A stretch of 34,408 nucleotides of DNA from an uncultured Megasphaera sp. (GCA_900540735.1 UQHB01000025.1:1-34408); one strand, 5' to 3'; positions 1-9,390 are shown, counted from the first letter of the stretch. A program made the numbers and translations. Notes: generated from the sequence alone by a model not told the origin.

Positions 1-55
1 TACACGAAATCTACTGTGAGTTTTTTAGTTGTCGCACTTTATTTTACAATCTATC
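1..55. repeat. Left copy of a perfect 55-bp inverted repeat (probable IS end)
   Basis: The first 55 bases are the exact reverse complement of the last 55 bases of the window; the match stops at base 56. The sequence lies 19 bp beyond the gltB stop codon. The part nearest the unique DNA (reverse complement GATTGTAAAATAAAGTGCGAC) resembles, from memory, the ends of IS30-family insertion sequences, but no transposase is in the window. A match of exactly 55 bp at both contig ends could also reflect an assembly k-mer length, so the true repeat may extend beyond the window. Confidence 0.85.
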
Positions 56-74
56 GTATAGATAGGCTATTTAC

Positions 75-3000
75 TTATTTCTTTGCTTTCCCATTACCGT
101 GTTTCTTTTCAAAAGCAATCATGTGTGCTTCTTGGTCTGTATGACCATCAGCTTCGGCTTCGGCAATGAGATTGAGCATTTCTTCATATGCTTCTGGGAC
201 GACCTTCGTAATATGTGTGAGTGTATCTTCCCAGTTTTCGAGGAGCAGCTGACCGAGGCCGCTACCTGTATTATTGACGTGCTTCGTGAGCATATTCTTT
301 ACTGCTTCTTGTTCTTCTGGGTTCGTCAATTCTTCGAGTTTAACCAGGTCTGTATTGCATTTACCCGGTTCGAGATCATAGACGTAAGCAATACCGCCAG
401 ACATGCCGGCTGCGAAGTTACGGCCTACTTTACCGAGAATGAGGACGCGGCCGCCAGTCATGTATTCGCAACCATGGTTGCCAACGCCTTCGACGACAGC
501 AGTCATGCCGCTGTTACGGACGCAGAAGCGTTCGCCTGCTGTACCATTGATATAGGCTTCACCGCTCGTGGCACCGTAGAAGGCAACGTTACCGATGATG
601 ATGTTATCTTCTGCAGGGAAGACCGATTCTTGCGGCGGATAGACGATGATTTTACCGCCAGACAGGCCTTTGCCGAGATAATCATTGGCGTCGCCTTCCA
701 GGGCAAGGGTCAAGCCGCGCGGAATGAAGGCCCCAAAGCTTTGGCCTGCAGAGCCGACGAAGGAGAGTTTAATCGTGTCTTCAGCAAGACCTTGTTCGCC
801 GTAGCGTTTCGTAATTTCACTACCCAGGAGTGTCCCTGTAACGCGGTCGGTATTCTTGATGTGGAGACGCGCACGGATGTGTTTTTGTTCTTCCAAGGCC
901 GGACGGCACATGCGGACGAGTTTTGCCATATCGAGGGTCGTACCGAGTTTATGGTCCTGCGGATGCGAGAAGTGATGACCAACTGTTACGTCAGTGTACG
1001 GACGATAGAGGAGGTTCTTCAGGTTGACTGTCTTCGCTTTCCAGTTTTCAATGTGCTGGTTTTGCTTCAAGCAGTCGTAGCGGCCAATCATGTCTTCGAT
1101 AGTGTGGAAGCCGAGACGAGCCATGATTTCGCGCAGGTCTTGGGCGACGAAGCGCATGAAGTTGATAATGTATTCCGGTTTTCCTTTAAAGCGTTTACGC
1201 AGTTTTTCGTCTTGCGTGCAAACGCCGAAGGGGCATGTATTAAGGTGGCACACGCGGAGCATGTGGCAGCCAATGGTCAGGAGCGGTGCTGTACCAAAGC
1301 CAAAAGCTTCGGCCCCAAAGAGGGCCGCAATGGCAACGTCACGTCCAGTGAGGAGTTTGCCGTCTACTTCGAGGGTGACACGGTCGCGGAGTTTATTGAG
1401 GAGCAGCGTCTGCTGTACTTCAGAGAGACCGATTTCCCACGGGAGGCCGGCATGACGGAGACTGGTCCGCGGCGATGCGCCTGTACCGCCGTCGTAGCCA
1501 CTGACGACAATGTCATCGGCTTTCGCTTTAACAACGCCTGCAGCGATAGTGCCGATACCTGCGCCGGATGTGAGTTTTACGCCGACTGTAGCGTGGCTGT
1601 TAGCATTTTTTAAATCGAAGATGAGTTCTGCTAAGTCTTCGATAGAGTAAATGTCGTGATGAGGCGGTGGCGAAATGAGGGCAACGCCAGTTGTAGCATG
1701 ACGGGTCTTGGCAATGTCCGGATAAACTTTATTGCCAGGCAGGTGACCACCTTCACCCGGTTTAGCCCCTTGAGAGCATTTAATTTGCAGTTCGTCTGCG
1801 TGAATGAGGTAATCGCTCGTAACACCGAAACGAGCAGATGCAACCTGTTTGATTTTATCGTTCGATTCTGTATCGAAACGGTTTGCATCTTCGCCGCCTT
1901 CACCAGTATTACTCATGCCGCCGAGACGGTTCATGGCAATAGCAATGCATTCGTGCGCTTCTTTACTGAGGGCACCGTAACTCATAGCACCTGTACGGAA
2001 GCGTTTGACAATAGAATCGACTGATTCGACTTCTTCAATAGGAATACTGCCGCCTGCTGGGAAGTCAAATTCGAGGAGGTCGCGGAGACGGAAAATAGAC
2101 TGGCGATTGACGTGTTCAGCGTATTTTTTATACGTTGTGTAGTCGTTTTTCTGGACAGCAGCCTGCAAAAGTTTAACCGTTTCTGGGTCAATAATATGAG
2201 GCTGACCGCCTTTGTGGTACATGTAGAAGTCGCCCCGTTCGAGCTTGTCGTTGTTGCCGTATGCTTCAGCGTGACGGATGGCGTTTTCTTTCGCCAGTTC
2301 GGCAATACCAACGCCTTCAATACGAGACGGTGTGTTGCAGAAGTATTTGGAAATTAAAGATTGGTTAATGCCGACAGCTTCGAAAATCTGCGCGCCATGA
2401 TAGCTATGGACTGTAGAAATGCCCATTTTCGACATGACAGCTAAGATGCCTTTCGTAGCGGCATTGATGTAATTATTTTTCGCTTCTTCGTAATCGAGTT
2501 TGCCCAATTTCTTCTTGGCAATAAGTTCTTTAATCGATTCGAGGGCCACGTACGGGTTAATTGCCGTAATACCGTAGCCAATAAGGGTGCAGAAATGATG
2601 GACTTCCCGCGGTTCGCCCGATTCGAGGATGAGGCCGACGTCAGAGCGGACGGCTTTACGAATGAGGTAATGATGGAGTGCTGCCGACGCAAGTAATGCC
2701 GGAATCGCAGCCATACGGGAGTTGACGCCGCGGTCGGAGAGAACAAGGATGTTCGCACCATTTTTAATAGCTTTGAGGGCATCGATGCAGAGTGAGTCAA
2801 TAGCCGTTTCCATGCCTTCAGCACCGCTATTGACAGGGTAGAGCATGGAGAGCGTAGCCGTACGGAGTTTATTCGTCATGAGGGACTTAATGACCGACAT
2901 TTGTTCATTCGTCAGAATCGGTCCTTTTAAGTAGAGAGCAGCTGTCGTTGCTTCGTTCGGGTCCATAATGTTAGCCACGTTTCCAGCCATGACTGCTGTA

Positions 3001-4640
3001 GACATGACGATGTTTTCACGGACACCGTCAATAGCCGGGTTCGTGACTTGGGCGAAGTTTTCTTGGAAATAATCGTACAGCAGCTGTGGTTTATCGTTGA
3101 GGACAGCTAGCGGTACGTCGACACCCATGGAGTCAATAGCATGTTTGCCGTCGTGTGCCATGGGCAGGACGATTTTATCCATATCTTCTTGCGTATAGCC
3201 AAAGACTTTTTCTTGTTCTTTTAAGTCGTACGGAATGATGGCGTCAGAGTTGGCAATGTTTTGCGTGCTCATTAAGTCATCGAGATTGACGATATGGTCT
3301 TTATACCATTCGCTGTACGGGTGTTCCGTGGCGATTTGATGTTTAATTTCGTCGTCGCCAATGATACGTTGTTGTTTCGTATCGACGAGGAGCATTTTGC
3401 CTGGTTCGAGACGGCCTTTGTAGAGAATGTCTTCTGGCGCAATATTGACGACGCCAACTTCGGACGAAACGATGACGCGGTCGTCGCGAGTGACATAGTA
3501 CCGAGCCGGACGGAGACCGTTACGGTCGAGCATGCCGCCAATGACCGTGCCGTCGCAGAAGCCAATCGCTGCCGGGCCGTCCCACGGTTCGAGCATGAAG
3601 TTATGATAGCGGTAGAAATCGCGTTTTTCTTCGCTCATTAAGGGGTCCCGTTCCCACGGTTCCGGAATCATCATCATCATCGCGTGCGGCAACGAATGGC
3701 CCGTCATGTACAAGTATTCTAAGCAGTTATCGAACATAGACGAGTCACTGCCCGTATCGTCGACGACAGGGAATACTTTTTCCATATCTGGGAAGAAGGG
3801 AGATTTCGATTTCCCTTCGCGTGCATTAAGCCAGTTAATATTCCCTTGAATCGTATTGATTTCACCGTTGTGGACGATGTAACGGTTCGGATGGGCTCTA
3901 GCCCAGCTTGGGAAGGTGTTCGTACTGAAACGGGAGTGAACGAGAGCCATCGACGTCGTAAAGTCTAAGTCCGACAAATCGAGGAAGAAGTGACGGAGCT
4001 GCATGGATGTGAGCATGCCTTTGTAGACAATAGTCTGCGACGAAAGGCTGGCAATGTAGAAATCTGTGCCCTTTTCTTGGCTCACGGGAACGATGGCTTT
4101 TTCCGCGAGCTTACGGATAATGTATAATTTCCGTTCAAAATCCATTTGGCTCTTAATGGCATCGCTCTTTTTGATGAAGACTTGGAGGAAGTGAGGACAT
4201 ACGGCTTTGGCTACGTTCCCAATGAGGCTTTCATCGACAGGAACGTCACGCCAACCGAGGATGGAAAGGCCTTCGTCGTTGACGATTTTTTCAAAGGCTT
4301 CCATCTGTTTCGTGCGGAAGCTTTCGTAGCGGTGCGCAAAAATCATGCCGACACCGTATTCGCCTTCTGCAGGGAGCGAAAAGCCTAAGACGTCGCATTC
4401 ACGACAGAAAAATTGATGGGGAATCTGGACGAGAATGCCCGCACCGTCACCACTTAAGGCATCGGCGCCTTCGGCACCACGGTGGCGCAAGTTTTCGACA
4501 ATCGTCAAGGCATCATCAATGATGTCGTAAGACTTTTCCCCTTTTATATTGGCAACAATCCCGATACCACAGGCATCGTGTTCATAAAACGGATCATACA
4601 GACCTTGCGGCTCTGGCAGGTCACGCAGTTTTTTGTACAT
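75..4640 (-). CDS. gltB: Glutamate synthase, large (alpha) subunit
   Basis: Ferredoxin- or NADPH-type glutamate synthase large subunit, 1521 aa, a normal length. It makes glutamate from glutamine and 2-oxoglutarate in the cytoplasm. The start at 4640 follows AAAGGAGGT five bases upstream; an upstream in-frame ATG at 4706 lacks such a site. A short propeptide precedes Cys24 in DACGIG, the expected N-terminal nucleophile of the class II glutaminase domain (about 24-420). The central domain (about 470-760), the FMN-binding synthase barrel (about 820-1190) and the GXGXG beta-helix domain (about 1260-1450) follow. The segment CHLNTCPFGVC supplies three cysteines fit for the 3Fe-4S cluster. No small subunit (gltD) is seen: the gene is followed after 19 bp by the terminal repeat, so gltD, if present, lies elsewhere or beyond the repeat. 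No terminator is visible in the 19 bp of unique sequence after the stop. Confidence 0.97.
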   Translation of the reverse strand: MYKKLRDLPEPQGLYDPFYEHDACGIGIVANIKGEKSYDIIDDALTIVENLRHRGAEGADALSGDGAGILVQIPHQFFCRECDVLGFSLPAEGEYGVGMIFAHRYESFRTKQMEAFEKIVNDEGLSILGWRDVPVDESLIGNVAKAVCPHFLQVFIKKSDAIKSQMDFERKLYIIRKLAEKAIVPVSQEKGTDFYIASLSSQTIVYKGMLTSMQLRHFFLDLSDLDFTTSMALVHSRFSTNTFPSWARAHPNRYIVHNGEINTIQGNINWLNAREGKSKSPFFPDMEKVFPVVDDTGSDSSMFDNCLEYLYMTGHSLPHAMMMMIPEPWERDPLMSEEKRDFYRYHNFMLEPWDGPAAIGFCDGTVIGGMLDRNGLRPARYYVTRDDRVIVSSEVGVVNIAPEDILYKGRLEPGKMLLVDTKQQRIIGDDEIKHQIATEHPYSEWYKDHIVNLDDLMSTQNIANSDAIIPYDLKEQEKVFGYTQEDMDKIVLPMAHDGKHAIDSMGVDVPLAVLNDKPQLLYDYFQENFAQVTNPAIDGVRENIVMSTAVMAGNVANIMDPNEATTAALYLKGPILTNEQMSVIKSLMTNKLRTATLSMLYPVNSGAEGMETAIDSLCIDALKAIKNGANILVLSDRGVNSRMAAIPALLASAALHHYLIRKAVRSDVGLILESGEPREVHHFCTLIGYGITAINPYVALESIKELIAKKKLGKLDYEEAKNNYINAATKGILAVMSKMGISTVHSYHGAQIFEAVGINQSLISKYFCNTPSRIEGVGIAELAKENAIRHAEAYGNNDKLERGDFYMYHKGGQPHIIDPETVKLLQAAVQKNDYTTYKKYAEHVNRQSIFRLRDLLEFDFPAGGSIPIEEVESVDSIVKRFRTGAMSYGALSKEAHECIAIAMNRLGGMSNTGEGGEDANRFDTESNDKIKQVASARFGVTSDYLIHADELQIKCSQGAKPGEGGHLPGNKVYPDIAKTRHATTGVALISPPPHHDIYSIEDLAELIFDLKNANSHATVGVKLTSGAGIGTIAAGVVKAKADDIVVSGYDGGTGASPRTSLRHAGLPWEIGLSEVQQTLLLNKLRDRVTLEVDGKLLTGRDVAIAALFGAEAFGFGTAPLLTIGCHMLRVCHLNTCPFGVCTQDEKLRKRFKGKPEYIINFMRFVAQDLREIMARLGFHTIEDMIGRYDCLKQNQHIENWKAKTVNLKNLLYRPYTDVTVGHHFSHPQDHKLGTTLDMAKLVRMCRPALEEQKHIRARLHIKNTDRVTGTLLGSEITKRYGEQGLAEDTIKLSFVGSAGQSFGAFIPRGLTLALEGDANDYLGKGLSGGKIIVYPPQESVFPAEDNIIIGNVAFYGATSGEAYINGTAGERFCVRNSGMTAVVEGVGNHGCEYMTGGRVLILGKVGRNFAAGMSGGIAYVYDLEPGKCNTDLVKLEELTNPEEQEAVKNMLTKHVNNTGSGLGQLLLENWEDTLTHITKVVPEAYEEMLNLIAEAEADGHTDQEAHMIAFEKKHGNGKAKK

Positions 4641-4669
4641 AAAAGTACCTCCTTTGCGGCTTTCAACCT

Positions 4670-4700
4670 GCGAGCCTAGGAATGCAACGACAAGGCTCGC
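4670..4700 (-). promoter_or_regulatory. Hairpin in the gltB leader
   Basis: An 8-bp perfect stem (GCGAGCCT / AGGCTCGC) with a 15-nt loop lies between the gltB promoter and its ribosome binding site. There is no U-tract, so it is not a terminator. It could affect mRNA stability or translation; I recognise no known riboswitch class. Confidence 0.4.
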
Positions 4701-4717
4701 GTACAAGTGTACCTATG

Positions 4718-4746
4718 ATTATAAACGATTTATATATAAATATCAA
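4718..4746 (-). promoter_or_regulatory. gltB promoter
   Basis: On the minus strand, TTGATA (4741-4746) and TATAAT (4718-4723) are separated by 17 bp, a near-consensus sigma-70-type promoter. The predicted start is about 70 nt upstream of the gltB start codon. Confidence 0.7.
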
Positions 4747-4800
4747 TAACTTTTGCGAATTGATTCAAATAAATACTAATAATTTTTAAGTTTTGCCGAA

Positions 4801-4846
4801 ATAAAACTAAAAAAATAACTCATACAAATAGGTTGTATGAGTTATT
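4801..4846 (-). terminator. Intrinsic terminator of the DedA-ArnT-ArnT-UDG operon
   Basis: A 14-bp perfect stem (4814-4827 with 4833-4846) and a 5-nt loop are followed, for leftward transcripts, by a U-rich run starting TTTTTAG. It begins 8 bp after the stop codon of the gene at 4854. Confidence 0.85.
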
Positions 4847-4853
4847 CGCATAT

Positions 4854-5549
4854 TTATGTATGTTGTTGTATCCAATCCGTAAATTGTTGGCGAAAGAGAC
4901 CAGCTCCGCCGTTGGCTGGATGGCGCATGACGACGGCAGCGAGCCCCGCACCAGAGAGCATAGCTTCTGACTTTCGGCCAATGGCACCGATAGCGATGTC
5001 TCGTCGGCACAGGGAAAGGAGCTCTTTCGTGTAATTCAGGCCTGTGGATATTTCTTCATCTGTTGGCGTGCGATTCGTAAAAGGCGAAGCCTTGTGCGGA
5101 TGGAAGGGGAAAATGTTCCACAAGATAACGTCGTGCGGGTCGAGCTGATTCTGCACGATAGCACCCCAGACGTACGTGTCAGTCGGTTCATTCATGCCGT
5201 GGAGACGCTGGGGGTTGCTCGTCATGTACGGGCAGTCTGGGCGGCTCGTACGCTCGCCTGGATGCCCTAAGACCATAGTACTCGTAATCTCTTTGTGTGC
5301 ATCGAGGAGCATGCGCTCACACGTAATGGCAATGCCTGTGAAGCGGCACCCTTGATAGCCAGCTGCTTCAGCGACGAAGAGATATTTTGCACGGCTAAGG
5401 CGCGGCGCGAGATATTCTTCTAATTGACGGCGGCGAATGGCTGGTGCATCTGGCGAAATGTCGCAATCTACATCGTAATCACGCCACGGATTGAATGTAT
5501 CTTTTCCTTCATAGGCCGTCAGGGACTGGATGAAATCAGTAAGAGCCAT
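4854..5549 (-). CDS. Uracil-DNA glycosylase superfamily protein
   Basis: 231 aa, cytoplasmic. The protein has the layout of the uracil-DNA glycosylase superfamily: a first motif EAAGYQG (61-67) followed by CRFTGIAIT, a central WNIFPFHPH segment, and a late HPANGG motif near the C-terminus followed by FRQQ, matching the HPS-type DNA-intercalating loop. I expect removal of uracil or a related damaged base from DNA, but the exact family (4, 5 or a divergent group) cannot be fixed here. The start has AAGGAG eight bases upstream. It is the last gene of a leftward run, 12 nt after the second ArnT-like gene. A DNA-repair-fold gene in a membrane-glycosylation operon is unexpected and may only reflect shared transcription. 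Confidence 0.75.
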   Translation of the reverse strand: MALTDFIQSLTAYEGKDTFNPWRDYDVDCDISPDAPAIRRRQLEEYLAPRLSRAKYLFVAEAAGYQGCRFTGIAITCERMLLDAHKEITSTMVLGHPGERTSRPDCPYMTSNPQRLHGMNEPTDTYVWGAIVQNQLDPHDVILWNIFPFHPHKASPFTNRTPTDEEISTGLNYTKELLSLCRRDIAIGAIGRKSEAMLSGAGLAAVVMRHPANGGAGLFRQQFTDWIQQHT

Positions 5550-5561
5550 AAGACATTCTCC

Positions 5562-7169
5562 TTATTTTGTCGTGTAAATCGAAAAGGAACCGTATTGCCC
5601 GGCAAGCTTCGTCAGACTTGCAAATTGGGACTGAGCGAAACTATCGAGACGGCTCTTGTAGACAATGAAGGTCACGGTCTTGCCTTGTTTAATCCGCTGA
5701 GCGACGATGTCGCCATCTTCGGTTGGGTAGACGTGCTTACGGTTCCACACGGAATTGCGTTTTTCTTTAGAAAATTCATCGAAATCAGGGCTCGCTGTCC
5801 AGACCGGCGTAATGCCTGTATAGTAATCAAAGGACGCGCTGTATTCTTCAAAGGCGTAGACCTTGCCTTGGAGCGTCGGTGCTGCCGGGACGAGGTCCGT
5901 CGACGAGCGGTACGCATAGAAAGGCACAAGCACTTGGAAGGTCAAGATAATATAGACGACCATGGAGCCGAGGGTAATGGCTGCAGGCAAGAAGGGATAG
6001 GCCTTTTGCCATTGGCCGACGATGAGCAAGACCGTTGCAATGGGAATGAAAATGATGAGCCAAAGCTGACTGCCTAAGGGGAAAGGAGCCTTCGCAACGA
6101 GGGCAGCAACCCACCAGAGGAGCCAGAAGAAGAGGGCCGGAATGGTAATGACGCACCAAAGCTTCCGCGTAGCCTTGTCTAAGGTCATGATGAGGCGCGC
6201 ACCGAGATAGAGAAGGGGCATATTGGCAATGTACGAGTACGTCGGGTATTTTGTCGCCATAGCCGTGTAAAAGAGCAACGTCCCAAGTGCCCAAACGACC
6301 ATGTAGACGTATTCGTCATAGTTGCCGCGCCGTTTCCACAGGGCGTAGAGGCACGGGCCGCTCCACGGGAGGAGACTCACGGGAATGAGGACTAAGTAGT
6401 AATACCAGACGTTCGCATCAGGATGTTCTGAGACGGTGGCGCGAATGACGTTGTTAAAGCCCAGGAAGCCGTCGATAAAATCCATGTCGTGTTTTAAGTA
6501 CATCGTGCCGTACCACGAGAGGGTAACGACGAGGAAAAGCAAGATACCTGCAATAGGAAAGAGGCGTTTTACATACGAAAGATTTTTCCGAATCCCGGCG
6601 AAAATGAGGAAGAAGAGGCCTGGTAAGATGAGACCAACTGGCCCTTTCGTAAGGACTGCAAATCCTGCCATGACGTATGCGGCGATGATATATTTCTTTT
6701 TTTCTTCTGTAAGGCCAAGGTACGTACAAAACATGGTAGTGCTCGTAAAGAAAAAAAGTATTTGGTCTGTAATAATAGAATGGCTAATGGCCCAAACTTC
6801 AAGAGACGTTGCCGTCATGCCAGCAAGCAAGAGAGCTGCCGGTTTCCGTCCTGTTTGGCGAAGCATAAACCACGCCGCAAGTGCTATGGATGCGGCACCA
6901 AAGACGGCACTCGGAAAGCGCGACGCAAAGTCTGTAGAACCAAAGATAGTATAGGAAATGCAAAGAAGCCAATAGAGGAAAATCGGTTTGTCGTACCAAA
7001 AAATACCGTAAATACGCGGCGAAATCCAGTCGCCAGAGAGAACCATTTCTTTTGCCGTCAACGCGTAGTTCGATTCCACTGGGTCCGTCACGGCAAGGCT
7101 GCCATTGCCAATGAGGAAAAAGAGGAGTGAGACGACGAAGACGAGACCGAGAAAGGTACGTGATTTCAT
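5562..7169 (-). CDS. ArnT-like GT-C glycosyltransferase (PMT_2/GT83 family)
   Basis: 535-aa polytopic inner-membrane protein with an N-terminal hydrophobic helix and many further membrane segments, then a soluble C-terminal domain from about 420. The first periplasmic loop carries the GT-C acidic motif TDPVESNYALTAKEM (28-42) and then WYDKP, as in ArnT and other lipid-phosphate-sugar transferases. Family members move a sugar from undecaprenyl phosphate onto lipid A or another envelope acceptor; the sugar and acceptor here are unknown. The start is preceded by AAAGGAGG. It lies 11 nt downstream of a paralog with the same early motifs and 12 nt upstream of the glycosylase-fold gene. No arnBCADEF-type sugar-nucleotide genes are present in the window. 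Confidence 0.85.
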   Translation of the reverse strand: MKSRTFLGLVFVVSLLFFLIGNGSLAVTDPVESNYALTAKEMVLSGDWISPRIYGIFWYDKPIFLYWLLCISYTIFGSTDFASRFPSAVFGAASIALAAWFMLRQTGRKPAALLLAGMTATSLEVWAISHSIITDQILFFFTSTTMFCTYLGLTEEKKKYIIAAYVMAGFAVLTKGPVGLILPGLFFLIFAGIRKNLSYVKRLFPIAGILLFLVVTLSWYGTMYLKHDMDFIDGFLGFNNVIRATVSEHPDANVWYYYLVLIPVSLLPWSGPCLYALWKRRGNYDEYVYMVVWALGTLLFYTAMATKYPTYSYIANMPLLYLGARLIMTLDKATRKLWCVITIPALFFWLLWWVAALVAKAPFPLGSQLWLIIFIPIATVLLIVGQWQKAYPFLPAAITLGSMVVYIILTFQVLVPFYAYRSSTDLVPAAPTLQGKVYAFEEYSASFDYYTGITPVWTASPDFDEFSKEKRNSVWNRKHVYPTEDGDIVAQRIKQGKTVTFIVYKSRLDSFAQSQFASLTKLAGQYGSFSIYTTK

Positions 7170-7180
7170 AAGTGCCTCCT

Positions 7181-8740
7181 TTAAGGATGATTAATAAGGA
7201 TTAATTGATTAGTGAGTTGCGCGGCAATGCCGTACTGTTGTAGTGCTGGCTGTAGTTTGAGTGTCTTTTCGTACGTCGGCCGCGTCATGATGATATAGGC
7301 TTTGGCCGGGTCTTCTAAGAGGACCGCAAAGTCGATGGGATGTTCTTCGCTCCATTCGACGCTGTCGAGGCCCGTATAGTACGTAATGCCAGGACGCAAG
7401 AATTTTTCAATGTATAAAATAGAATGGTCATCGTAGGCATTGCGAATCGTGTCTGTCGACGGACTAGATGAAATGTACGCGGAGAGACTAGGCAAGATAA
7501 TCGTAAAAGTCGTCGTCATAAAGAGGAACATAACCATGACACCGCTTAGAAGTGCCCGATACCAATGGCGTTTCCACAAGAAAAAGGCCGGTGAGGATAC
7601 AGAGGCGGCGAGGAGAATCGATGCCGTCACGATAGCAGGACGGAAAAAGGCTGCCCCAGGATTGAGGGGAATAGCATTGGCACCAAGGAGGGCAAGGCCG
7701 ATGATGAGAGACGTGCCGATAGCCACAGACGAGACTTTGTTCTCCGTATACGAGCGGTATAAGAACCAGCCAATGATGTACGCAAGAGGCGGAAAGACTG
7801 GCGCAATATACGTGACGAGCTGCGTCTTAGAAATCGAGAAAAAGACGAAAATAAAGGCTGCCCAAACAAAACAGAAAATAAGGGCATCTTTAAAAGGGTC
7901 GCGCTTTTTGATTAGTTTATAAATAGCCGGACCCAAGGCACCTGTCCATGGGAGCAGCCCCCCTAAGACAATCGGAATGAAGAAAAACAGACTATTTTGC
8001 CCCGGATGCTCTGGCACCGTAAAGCGCGTAATGTTATGAAAACCGATAAACGTATCTAAGAATACTTCGCCGTGAACGTGATACATCATGATATACCACG
8101 GCAGGCCAATGACGAAAGCCAGGAGAATTCCTGTAGGAATCTTCATCCGCCGAATCAGCGACCATTGGCGTGTACACAGAATATAAAGCAGCATGATGAG
8201 GGCTGGAATGCCGTAGCCAATAGGCCCTTTCGCGAGGAGCGCGAGGCCGCAAAAGGCATAGGCGCGGTAATACTTTTCACGGAAAAACGACACCATAGCG
8301 ACGGTAAGCGTACAAACGAGGGTCATATCCGTAACGGCCGCTTTGGCGATGTACATAAAGCCGACGGCACTTAAAAGGACGAGAGCTGAAATAAAGGCAA
8401 TGGGCCGATTAAACATGCTCTTTCCTTGGATGTACGTAAAGAGAACCGTGCCGACGCCGATGCAGGCACTAGGGAGGCGCGACGTGTAATCAGATACGCC
8501 AAAGAGGCTGTAAAAAATCATTTCGAGCCAATAAAACAAGGGCGGTTTATCGTACCAATAATGGCCGTAAATCTGCGGCGACAGCCAATCGTTGGCATGG
8601 AGCATTTCTTTTGCCGTTAAGCCATAGACCGTTTCATCTGGGTCCGTTAAGGGGAAACATCCCAAAAATGGCAGCAAAATAATTGCTGCCATAATCAGGA
8701 CGATACATCCGAGGAGGTGTTCTTTTATTATTTCTTTCAT
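7181..8740 (-). CDS. ArnT-like GT-C glycosyltransferase, second paralog
   Basis: 519-aa integral membrane protein homologous to its downstream neighbour. It begins with a hydrophobic helix (about 10-30), then LTDPDETVYGLTAKEM with the acidic pair of the GT-C active site (D33, E36), then WYDKPPLFYWLE. Multiple membrane spans follow, then a C-terminal extramembrane domain. It probably transfers a sugar from a polyprenyl-phosphate donor to an envelope glycolipid. Its ATG overlaps the dedA stop codon (ATGA), implying translational coupling, and an AAGGGGG ribosome binding site lies within the dedA end. The two paralogs have clearly diverged, so they may use different donors or acceptors. Confidence 0.85.
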   Translation of the reverse strand: MKEIIKEHLLGCIVLIMAAIILLPFLGCFPLTDPDETVYGLTAKEMLHANDWLSPQIYGHYWYDKPPLFYWLEMIFYSLFGVSDYTSRLPSACIGVGTVLFTYIQGKSMFNRPIAFISALVLLSAVGFMYIAKAAVTDMTLVCTLTVAMVSFFREKYYRAYAFCGLALLAKGPIGYGIPALIMLLYILCTRQWSLIRRMKIPTGILLAFVIGLPWYIMMYHVHGEVFLDTFIGFHNITRFTVPEHPGQNSLFFFIPIVLGGLLPWTGALGPAIYKLIKKRDPFKDALIFCFVWAAFIFVFFSISKTQLVTYIAPVFPPLAYIIGWFLYRSYTENKVSSVAIGTSLIIGLALLGANAIPLNPGAAFFRPAIVTASILLAASVSSPAFFLWKRHWYRALLSGVMVMFLFMTTTFTIILPSLSAYISSSPSTDTIRNAYDDHSILYIEKFLRPGITYYTGLDSVEWSEEHPIDFAVLLEDPAKAYIIMTRPTYEKTLKLQPALQQYGIAAQLTNQLILINHP

Positions 8741-9333
8741 TGTACCCCCTTTTTGCTGGAACGCCGTTTCCAGAGGAAGGCACCAGCACAGAGGACGAAG
8801 AGGACGACGATGGCAATGAGGAAAATGTGGTTGTACTGAATGAGGTCACGCCAATGACTGCCGAGTACCGTACCGGCCCAGACGAGTAAGAGCGTCCACG
8901 GAATGGTGCCGATAATGGTGTAGACAATGAATTTGTGGAACGGATACCGCGCAACCCCTGCGGGGAAGGAAATGAACGTCCGCACGCCTGGGAGACAACG
9001 GCAAATCAGTACAGCAGCACCGCCGTATTTCGTAAACATCTTTTCTGCCATTTCAAATTTCTTTTCATTAAAGAAAATGTATTTTCCGTACTTTAAAAGG
9101 AGGGGACGGCCGCCGTACGCACCGAGCCAGTAACTGATGACCGAGCCGATGAGACCGGCTGCACAGGCGACGAAGAAGGTGAACCAAAAATCCAAAATCC
9201 CCTGGGAAATGAGGAACCCTGCAAAGCCTAAGACGACTTCACTGGGAATAGGGATATTGGCATTTTCTAGGACCATAGCGAAGAAAATAGCGGCATCACC
9301 GTACGATTCCATAAGTTGTAATAACGTATCCAA
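8737..9333 (-). CDS. DedA-family membrane protein (VTT domain)
   Basis: 198 aa with several membrane segments. Family signatures are ENANIPIPSE near residue 25 (the re-entrant acidic loop) and RCLPGVRTF in the second half, including the conserved arginines. DedA proteins such as UptA return undecaprenyl phosphate across the cytoplasmic membrane (established for some members). This role suits its place directly upstream of two glycosyltransferases that would release undecaprenyl phosphate outside. The start appears to be TTG at 9333: AAAGGAG lies eight bases upstream and there is no ATG at a suitable distance. The C-terminus is lysine/arginine rich. Confidence 0.88.
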   Translation of the reverse strand: MDTLLQLMESYGDAAIFFAMVLENANIPIPSEVVLGFAGFLISQGILDFWFTFFVACAAGLIGSVISYWLGAYGGRPLLLKYGKYIFFNEKKFEMAEKMFTKYGGAAVLICRCLPGVRTFISFPAGVARYPFHKFIVYTIIGTIPWTLLLVWAGTVLGSHWRDLIQYNHIFLIAIVVLFVLCAGAFLWKRRSSKKGVQ

Positions 9334-9381
9334 ATGTAAGCACTCCTTTATGTGTTTGCGTAATAAGTTTTGACAATCTAT

Positions 9382-9390
9382 ATCATACCA
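9382..9390 (-). promoter_or_regulatory. Extended -10 promoter for the dedA operon
   Basis: TGGTATGAT on the minus strand, an extended -10 element about 50 bp upstream of the dedA start. Any -35 (TTCCGC at 17 bp) is poor. The same CTATGGTAT context occurs upstream of several other genes in this window. Confidence 0.45.

Noticed and set aside
99..1613. 504-codon open frame on the plus strand opposite gltB
   Set aside because: It lies wholly antisense to a clearly conserved gltB, has no recognisable domain, and its residue pattern is that of a reverse-frame shadow. Several other long frames opposite real genes were dropped for the same reason.
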